From an uncultured Bacteroides sp. (GTDB taxonomy: Bacteria > Bacteroidota > Bacteroidia > Bacteroidales > Bacteroidaceae): a DNA stretch of 60,233 nucleotides. This document shows positions 45,478 through 54,868 of this stretch, one piece after another. A program made the position numbers and the translations under genes. Under the pieces are notes generated by a model. It had not been told where the DNA came from. It did no database searches and worked only from the letters and a program-made list of their open reading frames with translations. The stretch spans positions 1 through 60,233 of the forward strand of contig CALADS010000087.1 of assembly GCA_937890825.1 (NCBI GenBank), given 5' to 3'. Position 1 is the first letter of the stretch; every line of letters begins with the position of its first letter.

Positions 45478-47460
45478 ATGATTATGAAGATTAAGAATAT
45501 ATTTTTGCAAGCCGTGTTGTTGAGTGGTATGCTTTTAGGACATTCTTGCATGGATGTGCTGGATAAAAAACCCTTGGATTTGATGACTGAACAAGATGTT
45601 TGGAGTGATGTGAATTTAGCACAAGCGACTATTAATTCGTTTTATGGTAATTTTGATTATTTTACAAAATTTAGTGGCGATGGAAAACTTCGTGGCGCAG
45701 ATTGTCAGACAGATCAGTTTTGGACGCATTGGCAACTAGGTGGGTGTTCTGATGATGCAGGTTGGACTACATCAACAGATTTTGGTTGGAATATTTTTGG
45801 TGATATTCGAAAGGCAAATATCGCTATTGCTCATCTTACGGATGAAAGTGTGCGGAATGCCTTAGGTGGACAAATCGCTGATAATTTATTGGGGCAGGCT
45901 TATTTTTTAAAGGCTGTTGCTTATTATCGGCAAGCCAGAAAATTTGGTGGTTGGATTTTGGTTGATGAATCGTTGGATGATTTAGGGAATCAAGCTTCTA
46001 AGGATCAGATTGCGGCATCTAAATTTCATTTGCCTCGAGCTACAATGAAAGAAACTTACGATTATTTGATTAAATTATGTGAAGATGCTGCTTCCTTAAT
46101 GAATGCGAAAAATAAGTTTGGTGAGTTGTCAAAAGGTGCTGCTTATGCATTGTTGTCAGAAGCGTGTTTGCATGGTGCAATTTATATGCAAAAATATGAA
46201 AATGTAGACCCAAAATCTTATTTAGAAAAAGCTATTTGGGCAGTAGAGCAGATTGATGGATTGGGACTATATTCCTTAGTATCGTATGAGGATTATGGTA
46301 AAATGTTTAAGAGTTATGAATATGCAAAGAATTGTCCGGAAATAATCTTGAATAAACAGAGGAATAGTTTGTATACTACTACTGAGCATGATGATAATCG
46401 ATATTTTATTCATCCTACAGGTGCAGTTTATCTAAATCATAATAAATTAAATCTTTCATTTCAGCCTTTAGAGGGATTTACAGCTTGGGGATACGGTACT
46501 ATTTCTCCAACTCCACAACATATTGAAAGAGCTTATTATGTTATTGACACAGATGGTAAGGCTCGTAGATTTGAAGAATCTAATTTATTTGCCGAAAATA
46601 TTGATATAGTAACAGAAGAAGATGTTGTTGAAAAAGGTAAGATTAGAGAAAAACGTAAACTTAAATCGGAATCATCTTATGAATCAATTACGGACTTGTT
46701 GTATTCAAATCGTGATAAGCGTTTTTACGCTTCTATAGGGTATGATGGTTCGATGTTATTCAATAATAAGATCTATATGCGCACTGGTGGTAATTATCAT
46801 GCATATTCTTATATTAAAACAAATAGAGAGAGAGGATCTGTTACTGGTTATGTATATAAAAAGTTTGTTGTAGAGACACAACCTAGTCCAGATAAAGCAC
46901 CAGTGGATTTAACCCGTCCAATATTTCGTTTAGGTCGTTGTTATTTAAATGCAGCAGAAGCTTATATTCATTTGGGAGATGAAAAGAATGCTCGGAGCTA
47001 TATAAATAAAACTAGAGTTACACACGGAGGATTACCGGCATTAACAACAGAATCAGGTAAAGAGTTGCAGAAAATATATATAGATGAGCGTGATGCTGAG
47101 TTAGATTTAGAGAATGATAGATATTGGACTCTTATGAGGACATCTTTATCTTGGGGTGCTATGCAGGAAAGTGGTTATCCTGATGATGCAAATAAAGGTG
47201 GAGTTATTCCGATATTAAATGGTGGTGACCAAAATGGAGAGAATGTTGCTGCTCTAGAAATAGAGGTTTTGGGAGATGCAAAAGTTGAAAAGAATTTTGT
47301 TGCTCCAAAATCTTACTTCTTGAGAGAATTGTATTCACCTCAGACAGATCGTTTTTTCAGATTCACTCCCGAAAAAAGATATTTGTTTCCGGTTCCGCAA
47401 AGTGAAATAGACCAAAATGATAATATTAATCCAGAAGACCAAAATGAAAATTGGAAGTAA
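45478..47460 (+). CDS. SusD/RagB-family surface glycan-binding lipoprotein, pair 2
   Basis: A 660-residue lipoprotein (LGHSC, lipidated at C24), longer than the average SusD of about 550 residues. SusD signatures include NLLGQAYFLKAVAYYRQARKFGG and RPIFRLGRCYLNAAEAYIHLGD, with the C-terminal RYLFPVPQSEIDQNDNINPE. It is the partner of the SusC ending 6 bp upstream. The extra length seems to lie in loops between the helices, around residues 350-410, which may shape the binding site. A second ATG two codons on is an equally possible start. Confidence 0.94.
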   Translation: MIMKIKNIFLQAVLLSGMLLGHSCMDVLDKKPLDLMTEQDVWSDVNLAQATINSFYGNFDYFTKFSGDGKLRGADCQTDQFWTHWQLGGCSDDAGWTTSTDFGWNIFGDIRKANIAIAHLTDESVRNALGGQIADNLLGQAYFLKAVAYYRQARKFGGWILVDESLDDLGNQASKDQIAASKFHLPRATMKETYDYLIKLCEDAASLMNAKNKFGELSKGAAYALLSEACLHGAIYMQKYENVDPKSYLEKAIWAVEQIDGLGLYSLVSYEDYGKMFKSYEYAKNCPEIILNKQRNSLYTTTEHDDNRYFIHPTGAVYLNHNKLNLSFQPLEGFTAWGYGTISPTPQHIERAYYVIDTDGKARRFEESNLFAENIDIVTEEDVVEKGKIREKRKLKSESSYESITDLLYSNRDKRFYASIGYDGSMLFNNKIYMRTGGNYHAYSYIKTNRERGSVTGYVYKKFVVETQPSPDKAPVDLTRPIFRLGRCYLNAAEAYIHLGDEKNARSYINKTRVTHGGLPALTTESGKELQKIYIDERDAELDLENDRYWTLMRTSLSWGAMQESGYPDDANKGGVIPILNGGDQNGENVAALEIEVLGDAKVEKNFVAPKSYFLRELYSPQTDRFFRFTPEKRYLFPVPQSEIDQNDNINPEDQNENWK

Positions 47461-47479
47461 AAATCTAATAGTTTGCGTT

Positions 47480-47944
47480 ATGAAAAAATACAGTATTTTA
47501 TGTGCATTTTTAATGTCTTTCTTGTTCTCTTCTTGTTTAAAGGATGGTTTGGAAGAAGGTGAGTTTTCCTCTGAATGTGATGTTACAGATGTTAAATTTG
47601 AGCATCGCTGGGCAGATGAAATGGATACACCAGGAATGGCAAAATTGCTTTTCAAGGAAATGCAAGTTAAAAAAACTATTGATAAGGAAAATTGTATAGT
47701 AGAAGTAATCATTACTGTTCCAAAAGCTGATGGGAATTATCCTGTAGAGCAAAGAGAAGTGACGGCTTTATCAAATCTAGCATGCTCTTTTTTTGTTTCT
47801 AGAGCTGCAAGTGTAAAGCCTTTGAATGGTGCTCCTAAATTAGGTACTATGGGTGACTATTCTACAGATTGCACATATAGAGTAATCTCTGCTTCAGGTA
47901 AATATAAAGACTGGACATTAAAGGTTGTTGATTTTGTTAAATAG
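47480..47944 (+). CDS. Small surface lipoprotein after susD (unassigned)
   Basis: A 154-residue lipoprotein (LFSSC, lipidated at C19). The mature part is beta-rich, with FEHRWADE near the start and DYSTDCTYRVISASGKYKDWTLKVVDF at the end, which resembles a short Ig-like or DUF5018-type module. I do not recognise the family with certainty. Its position directly after susD suggests a glycan-binding accessory. The ATG at 47480 is 19 bp after the susD stop and gives a clean lipoprotein signal; the in-frame region upstream overlaps susD. Confidence 0.7.
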   Translation: MKKYSILCAFLMSFLFSSCLKDGLEEGEFSSECDVTDVKFEHRWADEMDTPGMAKLLFKEMQVKKTIDKENCIVEVIITVPKADGNYPVEQREVTALSNLACSFFVSRAASVKPLNGAPKLGTMGDYSTDCTYRVISASGKYKDWTLKVVDFVK

Positions 47945-48048
47945 TATTGTTTGATGTGTTTATTAGGGTTTATTGAATAATTTGTTTGCAATATAGTTTT
48001 TGTATAATATATTATTTAATAAGCCCTAATGTGTTAAACTTAGTAGTA

Positions 48049-49638
48049 ATGTTAGTTCGTTATCTTTATTGGATTACGTGTTTGTTTTTTGCGGTACAGA
48101 TACATGCACGTGAGTTTATACATCCGGGTCTGCTACATTCATTGCAAGATATAGAACGGATACAGAAATTTGTTGAAGAAAAGGTTTATCCAGCAATGGG
48201 GTCTTATGAGTTGTTGAGGAAGCAGCCAGGATCTTCTTATGCTTATGTGATGAAGGGTCCTTTTGAAAATATTAGTCGTGCTGGTCTGTATGGATATACT
48301 AAGGCACCTTGCGAAAGCGATTGCAATGCTGCTTATTACAATGCTTTGATGTGGATTATCACGCATGATATCCGTCATGCAGATAAGTCAATGGAGATTC
48401 TTCGCGCGTATGCACGTACTTTAAAAAAAATACACGGACCAGATGATCCTTTATGTGCAGGTCTTCAGGGGTTTATGTTGATTAATGCGGCAGAATTGAT
48501 GCGTTATACTTATATGGACAAAGATTATGCTGATGGGTGGACATCAGCCGATACAAAAATAATAGGGCGGATGTTCAGAGAGGTATTTTTATCGGTTCTC
48601 GAAACATTTGTTCAAGCCGAGCCATATGCTAATGGAAATTGGGGCGGTTCGGTAAATAAAATGCGATTGGCCATTGGCATTTTTCTAGATGATGAGGCTC
48701 TTTATAATAAGTCTGTTGACTTCTTTTATCATAGTAAAGACAATGGTAGTCTGCCTAACTATATTGATGAAACAGGCCAACTTCAGGAGAGTGGACGTGA
48801 TCAGGCTCATTGTATGCTTGGTGTAGGGGTGCTAGCTGAACTGGCTGAATGTGCTTGGAAGCAAGGAGATGATTTGTATAGTGCACTTGGTAACAGATTA
48901 TTGAAAGGTTATGAGTATTTGTCAAAAGTGAATTTAGGTTATACGGATGTGCCATTTAAAATTTGGAATGATGCTACAGGTAAGTATGGAAATTGGAAGA
49001 ATATGGGAGAAGCGGCTATGGGTGAATTCCGCTCTGTATTTGAAATTGCATATAATCATTATGTTTTTCGTCGTGGACTGAAAATGCCCTATACAGAGAT
49101 GGTTTTGCATCGTATTCGTCCAGAAGGCGTTGGATGGACTTGCGATAATCCAGGCTTTGGGACTTTGCTGTTCTACTTAGGTGATAATGAACAGCCTGTA
49201 GAGAAAGGCCGGATTTGCGAGCACCTTCTGTATTCATGGAAGAATTGGAACATGAAAACCCCTTCACTTCTGCCTGTAGGCAATGAACTTCGTTTGGTGT
49301 CGCCGGGTATCGCAATGAGTAAGAGCAGAGTTGAATATGATGCTGGGAAATATCCTTATATTAAAGTTAAATTCAGCCATTATCCTCAAGGTTGCAAGAA
49401 GGCATGGTTAAGATTGAGTTATAGTGTCAACAGTGCTCCTGAATTTTGGACATTTAATGAAAGTGATGCCAAAAAAGTATCTGATGATACGTTTGTCTTT
49501 AAGATACAGGATTCTACTTCCAATAATGATACACCTTTTGCCAAACGATGTATTCCAATAACCATTATGCTTGATTTTGGAGATGTTCAAAGTGTCGGTA
49601 TTGATAGTATTATTTCAATATCAGATATTGTTTTCTGA
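48049..49638 (+). CDS. Alginate-lyase-fold secreted enzyme (PL5/PL38-like), copy B
   Basis: A 529-residue protein with a cleavable signal (ending QIHA) instead of the lipoprotein signal of copy A. The catalytic module covers about residues 20-390 with MWIITHDIRHADKSMEILRAYA, ANGNWGGSVNKMRLAIGIF and QESGRDQAHCMLG, where H254 matches H295 of copy A. The last 120 residues form an extra beta domain absent from copy A. It should depolymerise a uronic-acid polysaccharide, perhaps in the periplasm after import, whereas copy A is membrane-anchored. The start at 48049 gives the best signal peptide. Confidence 0.8.
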   Translation: MLVRYLYWITCLFFAVQIHAREFIHPGLLHSLQDIERIQKFVEEKVYPAMGSYELLRKQPGSSYAYVMKGPFENISRAGLYGYTKAPCESDCNAAYYNALMWIITHDIRHADKSMEILRAYARTLKKIHGPDDPLCAGLQGFMLINAAELMRYTYMDKDYADGWTSADTKIIGRMFREVFLSVLETFVQAEPYANGNWGGSVNKMRLAIGIFLDDEALYNKSVDFFYHSKDNGSLPNYIDETGQLQESGRDQAHCMLGVGVLAELAECAWKQGDDLYSALGNRLLKGYEYLSKVNLGYTDVPFKIWNDATGKYGNWKNMGEAAMGEFRSVFEIAYNHYVFRRGLKMPYTEMVLHRIRPEGVGWTCDNPGFGTLLFYLGDNEQPVEKGRICEHLLYSWKNWNMKTPSLLPVGNELRLVSPGIAMSKSRVEYDAGKYPYIKVKFSHYPQGCKKAWLRLSYSVNSAPEFWTFNESDAKKVSDDTFVFKIQDSTSNNDTPFAKRCIPITIMLDFGDVQSVGIDSIISISDIVF

Positions 49639-50088
49639 AAGATAAATAAGATAAGCATTTAGTAGCACTTTAGCTAGTATATAGAAGGTTCTAGTTATTG
49701 TTTCTATTGTTGTTGATTATGTTAGATGATAAACATACTGCGTGGGGCGATTTCGATGTTCGTTTCTTGGAAAGCAGATGTTATGGATAATCAGTTTAAT
49801 GCATTGATCGGGCTGATTGTGAGTTTAGTTCAAAGTGGCTATCTTACTATCAAAGGATAAAATTTTTAATTCTGCATTTACAATTAGGCAAGTATCACTA
49901 AACTATCTTTTACATGTTGTTTTGTTTAATGGAACAATGTGTGGGTGCATAAATGAAAAAATGTCACCTGTACGATAGAATAATGGAAGTATGGCTGGTA
50001 AGGTAATATTTATACCATAAGCAATATGTGATATTTTGGAATTGGAAATAGTAATTGTTCCGATGAGAAGATAAAATAATATGAATGA
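49639..50088. other. Gene-poor intergenic region with a possible 44-codon ORF
   Basis: No convincing gene lies here. One short frame, ATG at 49726 to the stop ending at 49860, would encode 44 residues including FNALIGLIVSLVQSGYLTIKG. It has no recognised family and no clear promoter, so it may be chance or a decayed remnant. The last part of the gap (from 50089) holds the leader element described separately. Confidence 0.45.
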
Positions 50089-50142
50089 TTAGGTAATGTT
50101 TATCTTAAATTCGTATTATAAACAAAAGAACGTTTATAATAC
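50089..50142 (+). promoter_or_regulatory. Shared leader element, copy 1 (upstream of GH28-like gene)
   Basis: TTAGGTAATGTTT (50089-50101) is followed by a perfect 11-bp inverted repeat, GTATTATAAAC (50113-50123) and GTTTATAATAC (50132-50142), with the ATG 6 nt further on. The same layout with the same spacing occurs at 54808-54864. It may be an operator or an mRNA hairpin covering the ribosome site. Confidence 0.65.
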
Positions 50143-50148
50143 TGATTT

Positions 50149-51603
50149 ATGATGAAAACTATAAAACTAGTATGTCTTATAGCTGCATTTTGTTCAAATG
50201 TGCAAATAATTTGGGCGCAATCAAAACTAGTTACTTATGCGGCACCAGATGGGGCAGAACTTAAGAAGGATTTTTTAGTTTCTGTGCGTCAGCCGGGAGG
50301 TGTGTGGAAACCACTTGATACGTATGCTGTGAAAGTAGATGAGGTGCGTGATACGCGTCATCATGTTGAAAAAGCTTCGTTGGCTTACTTCGATTTTGAG
50401 GGGGAGGTGGAGGTTTCTGTGAAATACCGTCTTGGTAGGATAGATGATGCTTGTGTCCGTCCTCTTTCTTATGGTATTCAACCACTGATTAAGGATAGTC
50501 TGTTAACTTTCATGTTATCTTCCCCCTGTAATTTATCTGTTGAAATAAATGGAGATATTTTTCATAATCTGCATTTGTTTGCCAATCCGATAGATAAGAA
50601 CAATCCTTTATACACCAAGTCGTTACGACAGATTAAGCGCGACCGTAATTTGATTTATTTTGCTCCCGGCTTGCATCAGTTGCCCAATGACTCATTGAAT
50701 GTTCCTTCGGGGAAGACTGTTTATGTGGCAGGAGGTGCTGTGGTGAAAGGGTGTATATATGCAGACGGTGTGCGTGATGTGAAAATATTGGGACGCGGCA
50801 AGGTGCATCCGGAGGGACGTGGAGCGGGAATTCAGATTAGAAACTCTAAGAATGTGCTGGTAGAAGGATTGATTTCTACTCAGTGTCCTACTGGAGGTTC
50901 GGATAGTGTGACTATCCGCAACGTGAAGGTGATAAGTTCTTATGGCTGGGGAGATGGTTTGAATGTCTTTGCCAGTAATAATGTGTTGTGGGATGGTGTG
51001 TTCTGTCGCACTTCTGATGACTGCACCACAGTATATGCTACTCGTAAGGGATTTACTGGTGGTTGCCGGAATATTCGTATGCAGCATGCCACGTTGTGGG
51101 CAGATGTGGCTCATCCTATCTTTATCGGTCTTCATGGCAATGTAGAGCATCCGGATACTATAGAAAACATTCAGTATGTGGATATTGATATCCTGGATCA
51201 TCGTGAAAAGCAATTGGATTATCAAGGTTGTATGGCTATTAATGCTGGTGACGAGAATCTGGTGCGCAATGTACGTTTTGAAAATATTCGTATAGAGAAC
51301 TTCCGGCAAGGGCAGCTGTTGAATCTTCGCATTTTTTATAATAAAAAATACTGTAAAGCTCCAGGACGAGGTATTGAAAATGTATGGTTCAAGGATATAG
51401 ATTATCAGGGAACACGTGCCGAATTGTCTATTATTTCTGGCTATAATGAAGATCGAAAGGTAAAAAATATCCATTTTGAGAATTTGAAGATTAATGGTGA
51501 ACATATATCAGACGATATGTCTGGTAAACCTAAATGGTATAAAACAGGAGATATGGCGCGTATTTTTATCGGTGAGCATGTGGAAGATGTTTCTTTTCAA
51601 TAA
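50149..51603 (+). CDS. GH28-like beta-helix glycosidase (secreted)
   Basis: A 484-residue secreted protein (signal ending IIWAQS). After an N-terminal beta domain of about 130 residues comes a right-handed beta-helix with GWGDGLNVFASNNVLWDG and FCRTSDDCTTVYA, whose DG and DD match the positions of the GH28 catalytic aspartates. HPIFIGLHGNVEHP follows, with a histidine-glycine pair in the expected place. It may therefore be an exo-acting galacturonidase or a related enzyme. Its leader and signal peptide (MMKTIKLVCLIAAF) resemble those of the GH97 gene at 54869. It heads a run of five enzyme genes on the same strand. Confidence 0.75.
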   Translation: MMKTIKLVCLIAAFCSNVQIIWAQSKLVTYAAPDGAELKKDFLVSVRQPGGVWKPLDTYAVKVDEVRDTRHHVEKASLAYFDFEGEVEVSVKYRLGRIDDACVRPLSYGIQPLIKDSLLTFMLSSPCNLSVEINGDIFHNLHLFANPIDKNNPLYTKSLRQIKRDRNLIYFAPGLHQLPNDSLNVPSGKTVYVAGGAVVKGCIYADGVRDVKILGRGKVHPEGRGAGIQIRNSKNVLVEGLISTQCPTGGSDSVTIRNVKVISSYGWGDGLNVFASNNVLWDGVFCRTSDDCTTVYATRKGFTGGCRNIRMQHATLWADVAHPIFIGLHGNVEHPDTIENIQYVDIDILDHREKQLDYQGCMAINAGDENLVRNVRFENIRIENFRQGQLLNLRIFYNKKYCKAPGRGIENVWFKDIDYQGTRAELSIISGYNEDRKVKNIHFENLKINGEHISDDMSGKPKWYKTGDMARIFIGEHVEDVSFQ

Positions 51604-51622
51604 ATAGTAGTATTAACATAAT

Positions 51623-54600
51623 ATGAATTATAGAAACTTTTTATGGTTTGTGGCTTCCTTATTGTCAGTCACAAACCTTTGGGCACAATCTGTCTATCCG
51701 GGACAGCACGAAAACAAGCTGGATAAAAAGGATATTGCCGCTATGCGGGTGAAGAGTTTTAATTTGAATGATGTTAGATTATTACCAAGCAGGTTTCGGG
51801 ACAATATGATGCGCGACTCCATCTGGATGGTATCGTTAGATGTTGACCGGCTGCTTCATAGTTTCCGAACCAATGCCGGTGTATTTGCCGGTAGGGAAGG
51901 GGGGTACATGGCTGTCAAGAAATTGGGAGGTTGGGAGTCATTGGATTGTGAGTTGCGCGGCCATACTGTAGGGCATTTGTTGTCCGCTTATGGTTTGATG
52001 TATGCGGCTACCGGCAGTGAGGTGTTTAAGCAGAAAGGTGACAGTTTGGTCAAAGGTCTCTCAGAAGTTCAACAAGCTCTCGGTAATGGATATATCAGTG
52101 CATTTCCGGAAGAACTGATAAACCGCAATTTAAGAGGGGGGGCGGTATGGGCACCTTGGTACACGATCCATAAACTTTATTCGGGATTGATAGATCAGTA
52201 TCTATATGCGGATAATATTCTTGCTTTGGATGTGGTGAAGCGTGGTGCAGATTGGGCTTATGTCAAGCTAAAGCCTCAGTCAGAAGAAGTCAGACGTCGG
52301 ATGATTCGGAATGAATTCGGAGGCATCAACGAATCTTTTTATAATTTGTATGCAATAACCGGGAAAGAATGCTATCGCTGGCTGGCTGAATATTTTTACC
52401 ATAACGATGTAATGGATCCGTTGAAAGTGCAGAAAGATGATTTGGGAACTAAACATACAAACACCTTTATTCCTAAGGTTATAGCAGAGGCTAGGAATTA
52501 TGAATTGACAAAAAATGCGGCAAGTAAGCAGCTAGTTGATTTCTTTTGGCATACCATGATTGACAGTCATACTTTTGCACCTGGATGCAGCAGCCAAAAA
52601 GAGCATTTTTTTGATACTAAACAATTCTCTAAGTATTTAAATGGCTATACGGGAGAAACGTGTTGTACTTATAACATGCTTAAATTGAGCCGGCATCTGT
52701 TTTGCTGGACAGCAGATTCTAAAGCGGCAGATTATTACGAACGGGCATTGTACAATCATATTTTAGGGCAGCAAGACCCTCAATCTGGTATGGTGTGTTA
52801 TTTTCTGCCTATGTTAAGTGGCGCTTATAAAGTGTATAGCACACCAGAGAATTCTTTCTGGTGCTGTGTGGGTAGTGGCTTTGAAAGTCATGCTAAATAT
52901 GGTGAAGCTATCTATTATCATAATGAAAAAGGTATCTATGTCAACTTGTTTATACCATCCGTAGTCAATTGGCATGAAAAGGGATTGGTTTTGCGTCAGG
53001 AAACGTCTTTCCCTGAGTCGGAAACGACCAAACTTATGCTTAACTTGAAACACCCGTTGCGGACTTCTGTTTATTTGCGTTATCCCTCTTGGAGTGGAAA
53101 ACCGGATATTCGGGTAAATGGTAAATTGATGGCTGTGAAGGCAAAGGATGGTTCTTATATAGAGTTGAATCGTGAATGGAAAGACGGTGATTGCATAGAG
53201 GTGACTTATCCTATGGAACTGCGGATTGAGACTACACCCGATAATCCGGAAAAAGGTGCTTTGCTCTATGGACCTGTTGTGTTGGCAGGAGAACGAGGTA
53301 CAGAAAACATGAAACAGCCAGCTCCTTTTTCGAATCCGAAATTATATAATGATTATTACACCTATGATTATCAGATTCCTGCCGATTTAAAGTCTTCTAT
53401 GAAGATGGATGTAAAGCATCCGGACAAGTTTTTAAAGAAAATCGGAAATGAATTGAAATTTATTTCCAGTGAGGGGGATGTGTTACGCCCATTGTATGAT
53501 CTGCATCATCAACGCTATGTGGTATATTGGGATTTAAAGCAACCAGTTTCCATAAAAAAGACTTGTAGCGGTGATTTAATTGCTGATCAGACTATATTCG
53601 ATTATGTTTCAGGTAAAGAGGGCGAAAGGGCATATTTACGTTTGCCAAGAGGTGCCAAACAGGTAAAAGCTGTTTTATATTGTCATCAGAATATGACAGA
53701 AGAAGTGCTGTTCCGCAGCAAATTTTTCTGTTCCAAAATGGATAGCCTAGGAGTAGCAATGGCTTTTATTCAGCGGGGTTCTCAGAATTGGGATGTACGT
53801 GAAGGTTGCCAGGAACGATTTGAACAGATAATGGATGATTTTGCTAAAGGCACAGAACATCCGGAAATAGCAACTGCACCCATAATTCCATTCGGTCATT
53901 CTGCGCAAGCTACTTTTCCATGGAATTTTGCAGCCTGGAATCCTGAACGTACGCTTTGTATTCTTTCTTATCACGGTGATGCGCCGCGTACGAATCTTTG
54001 TGGCTATGGGCGTGAAAATATAGAATGGGGGCGTACGAGAAACATCGACAGCATTCCCGGTTTGATGATTGAAGGAGAGTATGAATGGTGGGAAGGTCGT
54101 GTCCGTCCGGCTTTGGCTTTCCGGATGATGTATCCTGATAGTCGCATTTCTTTCTTGTGTGATGCAGGAAAAGGTCATTTTGACTTGTGTGAAGAGACTC
54201 AGGATTATATGGCAAGATTTATAGCAAAGGCTTTGGATGATTCACGTCCTAAAGGAGGTGTGCTTTATTCCCGGTGGAAGGAAGATGGAACAGAATCTAA
54301 TAACCCTCATGAAATGTTTTGGTATCAAGACAAAGAAATGATGGAACTGACGAAGGCCAGGTATGAGGATTCGCGCGGCAAGAAGATGCAATATGTTTCA
54401 GCTCGGATGAACGGGAAACTGTTGGCTTATGATGAGAACAAGCATATCAAGTTGAATGCAGAAACTTCATCATTGGAGTTTTCTGTAGAGCCTGTATTTG
54501 TGAATCAGGAACGGAATATGATTAGTGAAGAACATGCTGCGGTTCGGCCTAAAGTGGTCTTGATTTCGGGTCCTGCCATTCAAACCGGAGAATATACATT

Positions 54601-54742
54601 CCGATTTGATCCGGATTATTTCGGGAAGGATCCCAAACGTCTGTGGACCGGAATCACTTTGTGCATTGAGGCTGATGGAGATGATAATTATAAATCAGCT
54701 GTGCAGGAACTGAATATTCAAGTAAAGTTAAAAGGGGAGTAA
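51623..54742 (+). CDS. GH127-family beta-L-arabinofuranosidase fused to an alpha/beta-hydrolase
   Basis: A 1039-residue secreted protein (signal ending LWAQS). Residues of about 40-650 are a DUF1680/GH127-type (alpha/alpha)6 domain with beta modules. E345, C347 (GETCCTY) and C414, C415 (FWCCVGSG) match the zinc-thiolate set of GH127 arabinofuranosidases, where a cysteine is the nucleophile. Residues of about 680-920 look like an alpha/beta-hydrolase, with nucleophile candidate S760 in FGHSAQATFPW and H852 in GKGHFDL. Typical GH127 proteins stop before this part, so this appears to be a glycosidase-esterase fusion. It lies 19 bp after the GH28-like gene. Confidence 0.82.
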   Translation: MNYRNFLWFVASLLSVTNLWAQSVYPGQHENKLDKKDIAAMRVKSFNLNDVRLLPSRFRDNMMRDSIWMVSLDVDRLLHSFRTNAGVFAGREGGYMAVKKLGGWESLDCELRGHTVGHLLSAYGLMYAATGSEVFKQKGDSLVKGLSEVQQALGNGYISAFPEELINRNLRGGAVWAPWYTIHKLYSGLIDQYLYADNILALDVVKRGADWAYVKLKPQSEEVRRRMIRNEFGGINESFYNLYAITGKECYRWLAEYFYHNDVMDPLKVQKDDLGTKHTNTFIPKVIAEARNYELTKNAASKQLVDFFWHTMIDSHTFAPGCSSQKEHFFDTKQFSKYLNGYTGETCCTYNMLKLSRHLFCWTADSKAADYYERALYNHILGQQDPQSGMVCYFLPMLSGAYKVYSTPENSFWCCVGSGFESHAKYGEAIYYHNEKGIYVNLFIPSVVNWHEKGLVLRQETSFPESETTKLMLNLKHPLRTSVYLRYPSWSGKPDIRVNGKLMAVKAKDGSYIELNREWKDGDCIEVTYPMELRIETTPDNPEKGALLYGPVVLAGERGTENMKQPAPFSNPKLYNDYYTYDYQIPADLKSSMKMDVKHPDKFLKKIGNELKFISSEGDVLRPLYDLHHQRYVVYWDLKQPVSIKKTCSGDLIADQTIFDYVSGKEGERAYLRLPRGAKQVKAVLYCHQNMTEEVLFRSKFFCSKMDSLGVAMAFIQRGSQNWDVREGCQERFEQIMDDFAKGTEHPEIATAPIIPFGHSAQATFPWNFAAWNPERTLCILSYHGDAPRTNLCGYGRENIEWGRTRNIDSIPGLMIEGEYEWWEGRVRPALAFRMMYPDSRISFLCDAGKGHFDLCEETQDYMARFIAKALDDSRPKGGVLYSRWKEDGTESNNPHEMFWYQDKEMMELTKARYEDSRGKKMQYVSARMNGKLLAYDENKHIKLNAETSSLEFSVEPVFVNQERNMISEEHAAVRPKVVLISGPAIQTGEYTFRFDPDYFGKDPKRLWTGITLCIEADGDDNYKSAVQELNIQVKLKGE

Positions 54743-54807
54743 GGGAGGCCAAGTATTGATTATTAAGTTGTTTTAAATTGAAAAAGATCAGAATAATCTC
54801 TTTCTCT

Positions 54808-54864
54808 TTAGGTAATGTTTGATATATATCCGTATTATACTTTAAATCGAATAGTATAATACGG
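54808..54864 (+). promoter_or_regulatory. Shared leader element, copy 2 (upstream of GH97)
   Basis: TTAGGTAATGTTT (54808-54820), then CCGTATTATAC (54830-54840) paired perfectly with GTATAATACGG (54854-54864). TATAATAC ends exactly 6 nt before the ATG at 54869, as in copy 1. The hairpin sequence has changed outside the core while pairing is kept. Confidence 0.65.
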
Positions 54865-54868
54865 ATTT

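Noticed and set aside
50692..51504. Minus-strand frame of 270 codons
   Set aside because: Antisense to the GH28-like gene, with no family features.
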